Source: SIG603 sp964370775 (GTDB lineage: Bacteria; Bacillota; Clostridia; Oscillospirales; Acutalibacteraceae). From it: 64,000 nt of DNA. The stretch covers positions 1 to 64,000 of the forward strand of contig CAYJKT010000002.1 of NCBI GenBank assembly GCA_964370775.1, given 5' to 3'. Below, piece by piece: positions 8,572 to 17,743 of this stretch. Position 1 is the stretch's first letter; the number at the start of each line of letters is the position of its first letter. A program made the translations under genes and the position numbers. The notes under the pieces are model-generated. The model saw only the letters and a list, made by a program, of their open reading frames with translations, had not been told where the DNA came from and made no database searches.

Positions 8572-9228
8572 ATGGCATTATATGTTTTAGAGGGACTTGA
8601 CGGTAGCGGAAAGGGAACTCAGTTTAATATATTAAAAAACAGATTAAATGAGGAAGAAAACGGCTGTATAAGTGTGGATTTTCCTGACTATAATTCGGAG
8701 TCGTCAGCTCTTGTTAAAATGTACTTAAATGGTGAGCTTGGCACTAACGCTAAAGATATTAACGCATTCGCTGTTTCTACTTTCTATGCAGTTGACCGTT
8801 TTGCTAGCTATGAAAAAAGCTGGAGAAAAGATTACCTAAATGGAACAAACATAGTAGCAAACAGATATGTAAGCTCTAACATAGTGTATCAAATGACAAA
8901 ACTACCTAAAGAAAAATGGGACGAGTTTATCGACTGGTTAACTGATTTAGAGCATGGCAAGTTCGGGTTACCAGTAGCTGATAAAGTCATTTATTTAGAT
9001 ATGCCTATTGAGGTGTCTCAAAAATTAATGAGCAAAAGGTATAGTGGAGATGAAAACTTAAAGGATATTCACGAAAGTAACATAGCTTTTTTGAGTGAGT
9101 GCAGAACATGTGCGTTGTATGCAGCAGAAAAACTAGGGTGGAGCATAATAGCTTGTGCAAATGGCGACACACCAAAAAGCATTGATGAAATTAGTGAAGA
9201 GATATATAAAACAATAAAGGAGAAGTAA
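8572..9228 (+). CDS. tmk: Thymidylate kinase
   Basis: A 218-residue dTMP kinase that phosphorylates dTMP to dTDP for DNA synthesis. The P-loop EGLDGSGKGTQ (7-17), the DRF motif in AVDRFASYEK, the NRYVSSN motif and a LID-like Arg/Lys stretch (SKRYSGDENLK) are present. Length is within the family range. The start is an ATG with GAGGTTGAAGC upstream. It is the first gene of a string running to the U32 protease gene (tmk, DJ-1 remnant, formyl-THF cyclo-ligase, mltG, U32). Confidence 0.92.
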   Translation: MALYVLEGLDGSGKGTQFNILKNRLNEEENGCISVDFPDYNSESSALVKMYLNGELGTNAKDINAFAVSTFYAVDRFASYEKSWRKDYLNGTNIVANRYVSSNIVYQMTKLPKEKWDEFIDWLTDLEHGKFGLPVADKVIYLDMPIEVSQKLMSKRYSGDENLKDIHESNIAFLSECRTCALYAAEKLGWSIIACANGDTPKSIDEISEEIYKTIKEK

Positions 9229-9229
9229 A

Positions 9230-9749
9230 ATGATTTATTTATTTTTAGCACAAGGCTTTGAAGAAATAGAAGCGATTTCTACAATAGATATATTTAACAG
9301 TTGTTGGCGTTGGAAACAAAGAGATAACTGGGTCACACGGAATAACTGTTGTTGCAGACATCACAACGGATCAAGTTACTACAATTGACTTAGATGTAGT
9401 TATCCTGCCAGGTGGAATGCCAGGCACACTTAATTTAGAGAAAAATCCTATTGTTGAAGCATGTTTAAGATACGCTTATGACAACAACAAGTTAATATGT
9501 GCAATATGTGCAGCGCCTACAATTTTGGCACATTTAGGAATGTTAAAAGGTAAAAAAGCTACTTGTTACCCAGGTTTTGATGTGGAGCTTAAAGACTGCG
9601 AATATACTTATGAAAATGTGACTATAGACGGCAATATTATAACAGGAAAAGGCGCAGGAGTCGTAAACGATTTTGCATTAGCGATTGTAGAAAGACTTCT
9701 TGACAAAGACAGAGCAATGAAGATATTTTATGCTATGTGTTGCAAATGA
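9230..9749 (+). pseudogene. DJ-1/PfpI-family gene, frameshifted with a short internal deletion
   Basis: The ATG at 9230, preceded by AAAGGAG, opens MIYLFLAQGFEEIEA..., a typical DJ-1/YajL N-terminus, up to about 9298. The reading then continues in the next frame (open from 9288) as TVVGVGNKEITGSHG, then ILPGGMPG, then the nucleophile elbow ICAICAAP and GKGAGVVNDFALAIVE. About eight residues that normally link the first helix to the second strand (a RRAG-type segment) are missing at the junction. So a small deletion also shifted the frame. The downstream frame alone could make a ~110-residue fragment from an internal ATG (9417). It is probably a broken gene; an assembly error is the alternative. 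Confidence 0.75.
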
Positions 9750-10300
9750 TAAAAAGTGAATACAGGGAATATTATAAAGAAGTTCGCTTAAACATAAGTA
9801 ACAGAGAACAAAAAAACAAAAATATTAGAGAAAATGTTTTGCAATTAATTGAGAATTGTAAGAGCATACTAATATATATGAGTTATGGAACAGAAGTAGA
9901 TACGATTGAGCTAATTACAGATTTGTTGAACAGAAAAATAAATGTGTATGTGCCACGTTGTTATGATAATAGAGCTATGAAGTTTCATAAAATATCTAGC
10001 GTAAGCGAAATGAAAAAAGGAATGTATGGTATATTAGAGCCACATAGTAATTGCGAAATAATCACAAAAACTGACGGATTGTTTTGTATAGTTCCCGGTT
10101 TATGTTTTAGCTTAAATGGCGACAGAATGGGATATGGAAAAGGTTATTATGATACATTTTTGAAAGATAAAAAAATTAAAAGTGTAGGCTTGTGTTATGA
10201 TGCACAACTTTGTGACAATTTGCCTACAGAACAACACGATAAAAAAATGGACTACATTATTACGGAAAGCATAATAAAGGAGGTAAGCTTTTATGAGTGA
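9746..10300 (+). CDS. 5-formyltetrahydrofolate cyclo-ligase
   Basis: A 184-residue enzyme that converts 5-formyl-THF to 5,10-methenyl-THF with ATP. The N-terminal basic helix is followed by a typical family core (ILIYMSYGTEVDT, then VYVPRCY) and the signature LCFSLNGDRMGYGKGYYDTFL near residues 120-140. I chose the ATG at 9746, which overlaps the stop of the DJ-1 frame as ATGA, over the upstream GTG at 9737. Translation looks coupled, since no good ribosome site precedes it. Confidence 0.9.
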   Translation: MIKSEYREYYKEVRLNISNREQKNKNIRENVLQLIENCKSILIYMSYGTEVDTIELITDLLNRKINVYVPRCYDNRAMKFHKISSVSEMKKGMYGILEPHSNCEIITKTDGLFCIVPGLCFSLNGDRMGYGKGYYDTFLKDKKIKSVGLCYDAQLCDNLPTEQHDKKMDYIITESIIKEVSFYE

Positions 10301-11570
10301 CAATAAAAGAGGATTAGATGATTTTGAGCTAAAAATTGATAAAGATTTATTAGACCAAACTTTTAGTGATATAGATATTAACGATACTCTATCAGCTAAT
10401 ACAGATATTAGGGCAGAAAAGGTAGTAGACCCACGAGAGAGTAAAAAATCGGACTATTATAGGGATGAAAATCGAAAAAAATATAAAAAAGACCACAGAA
10501 AAAGGGATAGGATAAAATCTATTAAAAACAAAAGGGTATTTAATGTGGTGTGGCTAGCAATGGTTATACTTGTGTCATTATCCTTAGGTGGCTACTTGAT
10601 AACTGGTTCTAATGACTTATTTGCTGTTGGTAGACATGTTGGAACAACAGAGATTAATATTCCAGAAAATGTAACAACAGAAGAACTTAGCGAAATTCTT
10701 TATGAAAACAGAGTTATTAACGCGCCTGAATTTTTTACGCTTTATGTAAATATGACAACTGACGTAAACTATGTTACACCGGGAGAGCATCAAGTAGAAA
10801 CTACCCTTGACTATGAAGAATTAATTAACACATTACAAGCTGAAAGACCACATGAAATTGTAGAAGGCGTGCTGTTTAGAGAGGGTCTAACAGTTATGGA
10901 GATTGCAACTATTTTAGATGAATATGATATATGTGATTCAGAAGAATTTTTAGAAGCTGCTGAGTCTGACTTATATACTTCTTATGACATGATTGGACAA
11001 ATTGATAACCCAGAGGAAAAATATTACCAAGTGGAGGGTTACTTGTTCCCAGCAACTTACGATTTCTATATTGATGAAGACGTAGACTCTGTTATAGGTA
11101 AAATGTTAAATGGCTTCCAAACAAACTTTACGTCTGAACTACTCGACCAAGTAAATCAGTCTGGCTACACATTAGACGAGATTATCACTATGGCATCTAT
11201 TATTCAAGCAGAGGCTGCTGACGGAGTTGATATGTATAGAGTATCTGCAGTTATTCACAACCGTTTAGATAACGGTGCAAGCGTGGGTATTAACGGATTG
11301 GAAATGGACTCTACTATTTTCTACCCATATAACACAAGAGACGATGCACCTGAGGGCTTTGATAGCTCTTACGACACTTACGATATTGAAGGGTTGCCAC
11401 CTGGAGCAGTTGTAAACCCAGGTATAAGCGCAATTGATGCTGCGCTTAATCCAGACGAAGATTATCTGAACATGTTCTATTTCTGCCATAGCGAAGACAA
11501 AACAGCTTATTATGCAGAGACAATAGAACAGCATAACGAAAACTTGATTACTGCTGGTCTTGTAGATTAA
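10293..11570 (+). CDS. mltG: Endolytic peptidoglycan transglycosylase MltG
   Basis: A 425-residue YceG/MltG-family lytic transglycosylase that cuts nascent glycan strands and so sets their length. Residues 1-80 form a charged cytoplasmic tail. One membrane segment lies at ~84-104. A LysM-like part (~120-200) is followed by the catalytic domain with GYLFPATYDF (249-258) and the catalytic Glu307 in ITMASIIQAEA. GLPPGAVVNPG and YFCHSEDKTAYYAETIEQHNEN complete the family pattern. AGGAGG precedes the ATG. It overlaps the cyclo-ligase gene by 8 nt. Confidence 0.93.
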   Translation: MSDNKRGLDDFELKIDKDLLDQTFSDIDINDTLSANTDIRAEKVVDPRESKKSDYYRDENRKKYKKDHRKRDRIKSIKNKRVFNVVWLAMVILVSLSLGGYLITGSNDLFAVGRHVGTTEINIPENVTTEELSEILYENRVINAPEFFTLYVNMTTDVNYVTPGEHQVETTLDYEELINTLQAERPHEIVEGVLFREGLTVMEIATILDEYDICDSEEFLEAAESDLYTSYDMIGQIDNPEEKYYQVEGYLFPATYDFYIDEDVDSVIGKMLNGFQTNFTSELLDQVNQSGYTLDEIITMASIIQAEAADGVDMYRVSAVIHNRLDNGASVGINGLEMDSTIFYPYNTRDDAPEGFDSSYDTYDIEGLPPGAVVNPGISAIDAALNPDEDYLNMFYFCHSEDKTAYYAETIEQHNENLITAGLVD

Positions 11571-11583
11571 TATGGAGAACAAA

Positions 11584-12810
11584 ATGATAAAAACAGAACT
11601 ATTATCCCCTGTTGGAGATATGGAGAGATTACATTCTGCACTAAATTACGGTGCAGATGCAGTCTATCTAGCTGGCAAAGTTTTTGGTATGAGAACAGCA
11701 CCGGGTAACTTTGATGAAGCAGAGTTAAAAGAGGCAGTCCGCCTTTGCCACGCTAAAAATGTAAAAGTATATGTAACATGCAACACAATACCTCATAATG
11801 ACGAGGTATCAGAGCTTGATGATTACATCAAATTCTTGGACGAAATAGGTGTTGATGCAGTTATCGTGGCTGATATTGGTGTTATGATGACAGTGAAAAA
11901 TGTTGCTCCTAACATGGAAATTCACATCAGCACACAAGCTGGTATTGCAAACTATAACACAGCAAAAGCGTTCTACGATTTAGGCGCTAAAAGGGTGGTT
12001 CTTGCAAGAGAATTAACCTTTGAGGAAATCATGGAGATAAGAAGTAAAATTCCAGATGACTTAGAGATTGAAGTTTTTGTTCACGGTGCGATGTGTGTTA
12101 GTTTTTCTGGCAGATGTCTGCTGTCTAGTTACATGACTGGCAGAGACGCAAACAGAGGTGCTTGTGCTCAACCTTGCAGATGGGAATACGAGTTGACAGA
12201 AACCACTAGACCTCTTGAAAGCTATAGTGTGACTGAGGAAATTGACAGACACGGCAGAGGTAAAACCTTTATTATGAACTCAAAAGACATGTGTTTGATA
12301 AAGGAAATTCCTAAGCTTATTGAAGCTGGTGTGAGTAGCCTTAAAATAGAGGGCAGAGCGAAATCTGCGTATTATGTGGCAAGCACAACGGCGGCGTATA
12401 GAGCTGCTATTGACTTCGTTAACGAAAATCCTAATCAGCCATTGCCAGATTGGATAGTTGACGAGACAGAAAAAACTAGCCACAGACAATACAGCACAGG
12501 ATTTTTTACAGATGGCGAACCAGGGCAAAACACTGGTGACGGTGGATATATTAGAACTTGGGACGTTGTTGCAGTGTGCGAGGGCAGAGAGGGCGAGTAT
12601 ATTAAGCTTTCTCAGAGAAATAAATTCTATAAAGGTGAAACAGCAAATGTGCTTGAAGTAGGCGACAAACCGTTTGATGTGGAACTTGCAGAGATTTTTG
12701 ACAAAGATTTTAACGAGATAGAAAACGCACCACATGCGACTATGACAGTTATGCTTAAAACAGATGTAGACATAAAAAAAGGCGCTTATTTAAGAGTTAA
12801 AAGAGTATAA
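11584..12810 (+). CDS. U32-family peptidase (TrhP-like)
   Basis: About 408 residues. A TIM-barrel U32 protein starting KTELLSPVGDMERL, with FVHGAMCVSFSGRCLLSSY, the conserved Cys-rich signature region (GACAQPCRWEY) and SLKIEGRAKSAYYV. Members act as collagenase-like proteases or, as TrhP, in prephenate-dependent tRNA uridine hydroxylation. The Cys pattern fits the tRNA-modification class. I chose the ATG at 11584 because GGAG lies 7 nt before it and because the family begins at this point. The ATG at 11572 is in frame but has no ribosome site. It is the last gene before a terminator-like hairpin. Confidence 0.88.
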   Translation: MIKTELLSPVGDMERLHSALNYGADAVYLAGKVFGMRTAPGNFDEAELKEAVRLCHAKNVKVYVTCNTIPHNDEVSELDDYIKFLDEIGVDAVIVADIGVMMTVKNVAPNMEIHISTQAGIANYNTAKAFYDLGAKRVVLARELTFEEIMEIRSKIPDDLEIEVFVHGAMCVSFSGRCLLSSYMTGRDANRGACAQPCRWEYELTETTRPLESYSVTEEIDRHGRGKTFIMNSKDMCLIKEIPKLIEAGVSSLKIEGRAKSAYYVASTTAAYRAAIDFVNENPNQPLPDWIVDETEKTSHRQYSTGFFTDGEPGQNTGDGGYIRTWDVVAVCEGREGEYIKLSQRNKFYKGETANVLEVGDKPFDVELAEIFDKDFNEIENAPHATMTVMLKTDVDIKKGAYLRVKRV

Positions 12811-12824
12811 AATATAAAAAATAG

Positions 12825-12863
12825 TCAACACTTTATATAAAAATATAAGGTGTTGATTTTTTT
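12825..12863 (+). terminator. Terminator-like hairpin overlapping the start of the PBP gene
   Basis: A 14-bp stem (12825-12838 with 12843-12856, one G-U pair) closes an AAAA loop and is followed by seven T (12857-12863). It should end the tmk-mltG-U32 transcript. Its 3' arm contains AAGGTG, the only plausible ribosome site of the next gene, and the T-run runs into that gene's TTG start. Confidence 0.8.
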
Positions 12864-14448
12864 GGATAGAAAAAGAGTTTATATAGCATGCATGGCGATT
12901 ATGTCCGTTTTTATTTTAGGAATAGTAACATTATATATGGCGTCTATGAACACAGAATATGTTGCAGTGGTGAGCAACCAAAGTGAAAGAGAATATGAAT
13001 TATACGAAACACGAGGCACGATATACGACAGAGATTTAGAAAGGTTGACTAATGATGAGACTAATATTTTGGCTGTTGCACTTCCTGTTCCACAAAATCT
13101 AAAAAGTATAGAAGAAAACACGGATATTCCTTATGAGGATATTACCACGGCGATAACTCCGATTTTATACAATGTGGAAAAAGAGATACCTAGCGACTTT
13201 ATTGATTATTTTGAGGTGTTTGATAGGTATTCTGAAAATCCTGTAGCTACTCATTTGGTTGGATATGTGGACTCTGCTAACAATGGCGTTGTTGGCGCAG
13301 AAAAAGCATTTAATAATGTTTTAAACAGTGAACAAGGTAGGTTGTTGATAACTTACAGCACCAACGCATTAGGTAACGTTATTGTGGGAAAAGATAGATA
13401 TTATACAAACACTTTAACAGATAATAATTCAGGAATAGCACTGACTATAGATAAAGATATTCAACAATTTGTAGAAGAGGTAGCAAGCAAACTTACAAAA
13501 GGTGCAGTAGTTGTGAGTGATGTGAATACTGGTGAAATTATTGCGACTACCAGTGTACCGAATTATAATCAAAATGATATTTTAAGTGCTATGGAAGACG
13601 AAAACTCGCCACTTGTTAACAGAGCATTTGAAGCATACTCACCGGGGTCGATTTTTAAGTTGGTGGTAGCAACAACAGCTATGCACGACGAAGAATTAGC
13701 ACAAACTGAGCACTTTTGCACAGGTAGCATAATGGTGAATGGTAAGGAAGTAACTTGCTATGGCAGTGCGACTCATGGGCTTGTTGACATGAACGATGCG
13801 ATTGTCAATTCTTGCAACACTTACTTTATAAACTTAGCACTAAATATGGACACCGAGCTTATTTTGAACCAAGCTATAACACTAGGCTTTAAAAAAAGTA
13901 CCGATTTTTATGAAGGGACAAGTTCTGTTAAAGGCAATTTGCCAAGTAATGATAATTTAGACAGCGACAGGGCGATAGCTAATTTTTCGATAGGACAAGG
14001 TGAAATTCTTGTAACACCTGTGCAAGTAGCTGCAATGATAAACACAGTTGCAAACGGAGGTTTTTACAGAGAACTGAGTTTGTATGAGGGTGAAGTGGAC
14101 GAAAACATGAACTTATTAGACAACACAGAGGAGAAAACTCCTGTTAGGGTGATAGACGAATTTGTGTGTTATCAGCTTCAAGACTATATGGAAAACACAG
14201 CTAAGTACGGAACAGGCATAAACTCAGCACCGTCTACGGGTATTTGTGGAATTAAAACAGGAACAGCAGAGACAGGAGTTTTTACAGAAGATGGTGAAGA
14301 GCTTACTCATATTTGGAACGCTGGGTACGTTGGAAAATATAGACCTGAATATTCTGTAGTGGTATTTAGCGAAAGTTTATTAAAAAGTGATTCTAAAGTA
14401 GTTACAGTTTTTAATGAAATAAGCGAGTATTTGGTAAATTTTGATTGA
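12862..14448 (+). CDS. Class B penicillin-binding protein (PBP2/FtsI-like transpeptidase)
   Basis: About 528 residues. A short cytoplasmic tail and one membrane segment (~7-29) precede the pedestal (ETRGTIYDRDLERLT, then VGAEKAFNN) and the transpeptidase domain. The active-site motifs are SIFK (Ser263, Lys266), SCN (317-319) and KTGTAETG (465 on). It crosslinks peptidoglycan outside the membrane. I prefer the TTG at 12862, since AAGGTG lies 9 nt upstream and the protein then starts MDRKRVYI. The in-frame GTG at 12850 would lie inside the ribosome site. It lacks PASTA repeats and is shorter than SpoVD/PBP2x, so it is more like a small elongation or sporulation PBP (PbpA-like). Confidence 0.9.
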   Translation: MDRKRVYIACMAIMSVFILGIVTLYMASMNTEYVAVVSNQSEREYELYETRGTIYDRDLERLTNDETNILAVALPVPQNLKSIEENTDIPYEDITTAITPILYNVEKEIPSDFIDYFEVFDRYSENPVATHLVGYVDSANNGVVGAEKAFNNVLNSEQGRLLITYSTNALGNVIVGKDRYYTNTLTDNNSGIALTIDKDIQQFVEEVASKLTKGAVVVSDVNTGEIIATTSVPNYNQNDILSAMEDENSPLVNRAFEAYSPGSIFKLVVATTAMHDEELAQTEHFCTGSIMVNGKEVTCYGSATHGLVDMNDAIVNSCNTYFINLALNMDTELILNQAITLGFKKSTDFYEGTSSVKGNLPSNDNLDSDRAIANFSIGQGEILVTPVQVAAMINTVANGGFYRELSLYEGEVDENMNLLDNTEEKTPVRVIDEFVCYQLQDYMENTAKYGTGINSAPSTGICGIKTGTAETGVFTEDGEELTHIWNAGYVGKYRPEYSVVVFSESLLKSDSKVVTVFNEISEYLVNFD

Positions 14449-14473
14449 CATTAAATGTTTTTAGTAATATAAT
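14445..14473 (+). promoter_or_regulatory. Promoter of the alaS T-box transcript
   Basis: A consensus TTGACA (14445-14450), 17-nt spacer and TATAAT (14468-14473). The -35 box overlaps the TGA stop of the PBP gene, so the alaS unit is transcribed on its own. Confidence 0.88.
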
Positions 14474-14479
14474 AAGTGT

Positions 14480-14711
14480 ATATAAAAAGTGCGAAGATAA
14501 AGAAATTTTACCTACAGAGAGGTACTTGTTTGCTGAAAAAGTACTAGGACACAAAAATTTTGGGCTGACTTCTAGAATGCACACTTGCCAAAAATGCAAG
14601 TCGTTTCCTGCGTTAAAGGTTTTTTGAGTGGCAGTTTATTTTAAACTGCAATTTGGGTGGTACCACGGATTTCTCCGTCCCATTTTGGGATAGGAGAAGT
14701 CTATTTTTTTT
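14480..14711 (+). promoter_or_regulatory. T-box riboswitch leader of alaS
   Basis: The leader starts with the stem I element GTGCGAAGATAAAGAA. It then has an AG-bulge-like segment, a likely specifier GCA (Ala, 14579-14581, inside GAATGCAC), stem III (GCAGTTTA/TAAACTGC, 14631-14649) and the invariant T-box GGGTGGTACCACGG (14655-14668). The terminator follows: GATTTCTCC...GGAGAAGTC, then eight T (14704-14711). Uncharged tRNA-Ala should stabilise the antiterminator and let transcription enter alaS. The short reading frame spanning 14445-14627 is part of this leader, not a gene. Confidence 0.93.
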
Positions 14712-14733
14712 GAATTGAAATGGAGAAAAATGT

Positions 14734-17373
14734 ATGAAATGGACAGGTCTTAATGAGTTAAGAGAAAAATATTTAGAGTTCTTTGAGTCAAAAGAACATC
14801 TTAGATTACCAAGTTATTCACTAGTGCCAGACGGAGACAAAAGCTTGTTGCTTATAAACTCTGGTATGGCACCTATGAAAAAATATTTTACAGGTGAAGT
14901 TACACCTCCTAAAAAAAGAGTTACTACATGTCAAAAATGTATTAGAACTCCTGATATTGAGCGTGTTGGTATAACTGCAAGACACGGTACTTATTTTGAG
15001 ATGTTAGGTAATTTCTCTTTTGGTGATTATTTTAAAAGACAGGCTATTGAATGGGCTTGGGAATTTTTTACAAAAACCTTGGAACTTCCTGTAGAACTTC
15101 TACACTGCTCAGTGTATCAAGATGATGACGAGGCTTATGATATTTGGAACAAAGAGATTGGCGTAGACACAAAACATATCACAAAACTTGGCAAAGCTGA
15201 TAACTTCTGGGAGCATGGCGCAGGCCCTTGCGGTCCGTGTTCAGAGATTTATTTTGACAGAGGCGAAAAATACGGCTGTGGTGAGCCTACTTGTGGCGTT
15301 GGTTGCGAATGTGACAGATATGTTGAGGTTTGGAACTTGGTTTTCACTCAATTTGAGAGCGACGGAAAAGGCACTTACACACCACTTGCTAACCCTAACA
15401 TAGACACTGGTATGGGGCTTGAAAGACTTGCTTGTGTTATGCAAGGAGTGGATAACTTATTCTTAGTTGACACAATGCAAAAAATTATGGATCATATCAG
15501 CAAAATTGCTGGCAAAAAATATGGCGAGAATGACAGCACTGATATATCTTTAAGAGTTATAACAGACCACGTTAGAAGCACTACATTTATGATAGGCGAC
15601 GGAGTTATGCCGTCTAACGAGGGTAGAGGATATGTTTTAAGAAGACTACTGAGAAGAGCTGTAAGACACGGAATTTTGCTAGGTGTTAAAGAGCCGTTTT
15701 TATCAGAAGTAGCTAAAACTGTTATAGAAGAAAACAGAACAGCTTACCCAGAATTAGCTGAGAAAATCGATACTATCACAAAAATAATTCACTTTGAGGA
15801 AGAAAGCTTCTACAGCACAATTGATCAAGGTTTAGAGCTTTTAAACCAATTCATTGATAAAATGGATAGCAAAGTTTTCTCTGGTGCAGACGCATTCAAG
15901 CTTAACGATACTTTTGGTTTCCCAATTGATTTAACAAAAGAAATTCTAAAAGAAAAAGGCATTGAAGTTGACGAAGATAGATATAAGTCACTTCTTTTAG
16001 AGCAAAGAGAGAAAGCAAGAAATGCTAGAAAAAATGCAGGAGCTGACGCTTGGAAAACAGATAACTCTGTGTTTGACGGCATTAGTGCAACGCAGTTTAT
16101 AGGTTATGATAACCTTGAATGTGAGAGCAATTTGTTGGCTGTTATCAAAGACGGCGCAAAAGTAAACAGTGCTGAAATCGGCGATGAGATTATCATTGTA
16201 ACAGATGTTACACCTTGCTACGCTGAGAGTGGTGGTCAAGTAGGAGACAGAGCAACAGTTGAAGCACCTACTTTTAAAGCAGATATTGTAGACACAGTGA
16301 AAAATCCAAACGGAATATATATTCATAGAGCAGTAGTGACTGACGGAACAGTAATGGCTGGTGGTAAAATTACTCTAACTGTTGATAAAATTGGCAGAAT
16401 GGGAATTATGAGAAACCACACAGCAGCTCACCTTTTACAAGCTGCATTAAAACAAGTGCTAGGTAACCATGTAGAGCAAGCTGGTCAGTTGGTAGACGCA
16501 AAACGTGTTAGATTTGACTTCACTCATTTCTCTGCTTTAACAAAAGAAGAATTAATGGCTGTTGAAATGACGGTTAACACGCAAATTATGAATGCATTAA
16601 ATGTAGACTGCAAAGAAATGCCAATAGATGAAGCTAAAAAAATCGGTGCTACAGCATTGTTTGGCGAGAAATACGGCGACACTGTTAGAGTAGTTGCAGT
16701 AGACGAATTCTCAAAAGAGTTCTGTGGTGGTACTCATGTTGACAACACTGCAAAAATCGCATTACTTAAAATAGTGAGTGAGTCATCTGTTGCAGCTGGT
16801 GTAAGAAGAATAGAAGCAGTAACTGGTATGAACGTGTACCAAATGCTCAATAACTCAATAGAAGCTATCAACCAAACAGCTGTTAATTTAAAGGTTAATC
16901 AACCAAGCGAATTAGTTGCTAAATCAGCATTGATAATGGCTGATATGAAAGAAAAAGACAGAGAGATTGAGTCATTAAGGTCTCAAATTGCTAGTGGTAA
17001 TGTAAACAGATTTATTGAGAGAGCACAAGATGTAAACGGTGTAAAAGTTATATCAATGTATATGGCTGGTTTAGATGCTACTCAATTAAGATCTATGTGT
17101 GATAAAGTTAAGGACTTGGCTATTCCAGAGCCACTTGTTGCAGTTATTGCAGGTTCAACAGGCGACAAAGCTCAAATAGTTTGTGCTTGTAACAAATTAG
17201 CTATGGAAAAAGGTTTAAAAGCTGGTAACATAGTTAAAGCAGTTGCACAGGTTACAGGTGGTAACGGCGGTGGAAAACCTGATTTCGCTATGGCTGGCGC
17301 TAAAGACATCACTAAACTTGACGAAGCTATCGCACAGGTGAAGGATATTTTAACTGACTTGTTGAAAGGGTGA
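14734..17373 (+). CDS. alaS: Alanyl-tRNA synthetase
   Basis: An 879-residue class II synthetase. The N-terminal catalytic domain (LREKYLEFFESKEHLRLPS, then NSGMAPMKKYF, then ARHGTYFEMLGNFSFGDYFK) contains a Cys insert (CGEPTCGVGCECDRY). The editing domain has the metal ligands NHTAAHLL and EFCGGTHVDN. The C-terminal coiled part and C-Ala domain end with GGGKPDFAMAGAKD. Length matches the family. It is controlled by the T-box leader and is the first gene of a string with HIT, phosphoribosyltransferase, comEC, holA and rnmV, all with short gaps or overlaps. Confidence 0.98.
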   Translation: MKWTGLNELREKYLEFFESKEHLRLPSYSLVPDGDKSLLLINSGMAPMKKYFTGEVTPPKKRVTTCQKCIRTPDIERVGITARHGTYFEMLGNFSFGDYFKRQAIEWAWEFFTKTLELPVELLHCSVYQDDDEAYDIWNKEIGVDTKHITKLGKADNFWEHGAGPCGPCSEIYFDRGEKYGCGEPTCGVGCECDRYVEVWNLVFTQFESDGKGTYTPLANPNIDTGMGLERLACVMQGVDNLFLVDTMQKIMDHISKIAGKKYGENDSTDISLRVITDHVRSTTFMIGDGVMPSNEGRGYVLRRLLRRAVRHGILLGVKEPFLSEVAKTVIEENRTAYPELAEKIDTITKIIHFEEESFYSTIDQGLELLNQFIDKMDSKVFSGADAFKLNDTFGFPIDLTKEILKEKGIEVDEDRYKSLLLEQREKARNARKNAGADAWKTDNSVFDGISATQFIGYDNLECESNLLAVIKDGAKVNSAEIGDEIIIVTDVTPCYAESGGQVGDRATVEAPTFKADIVDTVKNPNGIYIHRAVVTDGTVMAGGKITLTVDKIGRMGIMRNHTAAHLLQAALKQVLGNHVEQAGQLVDAKRVRFDFTHFSALTKEELMAVEMTVNTQIMNALNVDCKEMPIDEAKKIGATALFGEKYGDTVRVVAVDEFSKEFCGGTHVDNTAKIALLKIVSESSVAAGVRRIEAVTGMNVYQMLNNSIEAINQTAVNLKVNQPSELVAKSALIMADMKEKDREIESLRSQIASGNVNRFIERAQDVNGVKVISMYMAGLDATQLRSMCDKVKDLAIPEPLVAVIAGSTGDKAQIVCACNKLAMEKGLKAGNIVKAVAQVTGGNGGGKPDFAMAGAKDITKLDEAIAQVKDILTDLLKG

Positions 17374-17377
17374 TTTT

Positions 17378-17716
17378 ATGGATTGCATATTCTGTAAAAT
17401 AATAGCTGGAGAAATTCCAAGCACAAAAGTTTATGAGGACGAAAATATTTTAGCATTTAAGGATATTAATCCTTTTGCGCCTGTTCATGTTTTGGTTATC
17501 CCAAAAATGCATATTAAATCTGCAAGAGAGATTACAGAGGAAAACGCATGGATAGTGGCAGAAATATTTAAAGTTATAGCAAAACTTAGTGCTGAACTTG
17601 ATGTAAAAGACGGTTTTAGAGTGGTTACAAATTGCGAGCAACACGGTTGCCAAAGCGTTGACCATCTGCATTTTCACTTAATTGGTGGAAAGCAATTAGA
17701 CCCTAAATTAGGTTGA
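17378..17716 (+). CDS. HIT-family (HINT-type) nucleotide hydrolase
   Basis: A 112-residue histidine-triad protein. CIFCKIIAGEIPSTKVYED at the N-terminus and the triad HLHFHLIGG (His96, 98, 100) near the C-terminus are typical of Hint/PKCI-like phosphoramidases that hydrolyse AMP-lysine or aminoacyl-AMP. Its position 4 nt after alaS fits a role in clearing aminoacyl-adenylates, which is inference. The ribosome site AAAGGGTGA lies at the end of alaS. Confidence 0.92.
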   Translation: MDCIFCKIIAGEIPSTKVYEDENILAFKDINPFAPVHVLVIPKMHIKSAREITEENAWIVAEIFKVIAKLSAELDVKDGFRVVTNCEQHGCQSVDHLHFHLIGGKQLDPKLG

Positions 17717-17743
17717 TGAACTTAAGGGATATAGGAGATTATT

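Noticed and set aside
14445..14627. 60-codon frame before alaS
   Set aside because: It falls inside the T-box leader (stems, specifier, antiterminator).
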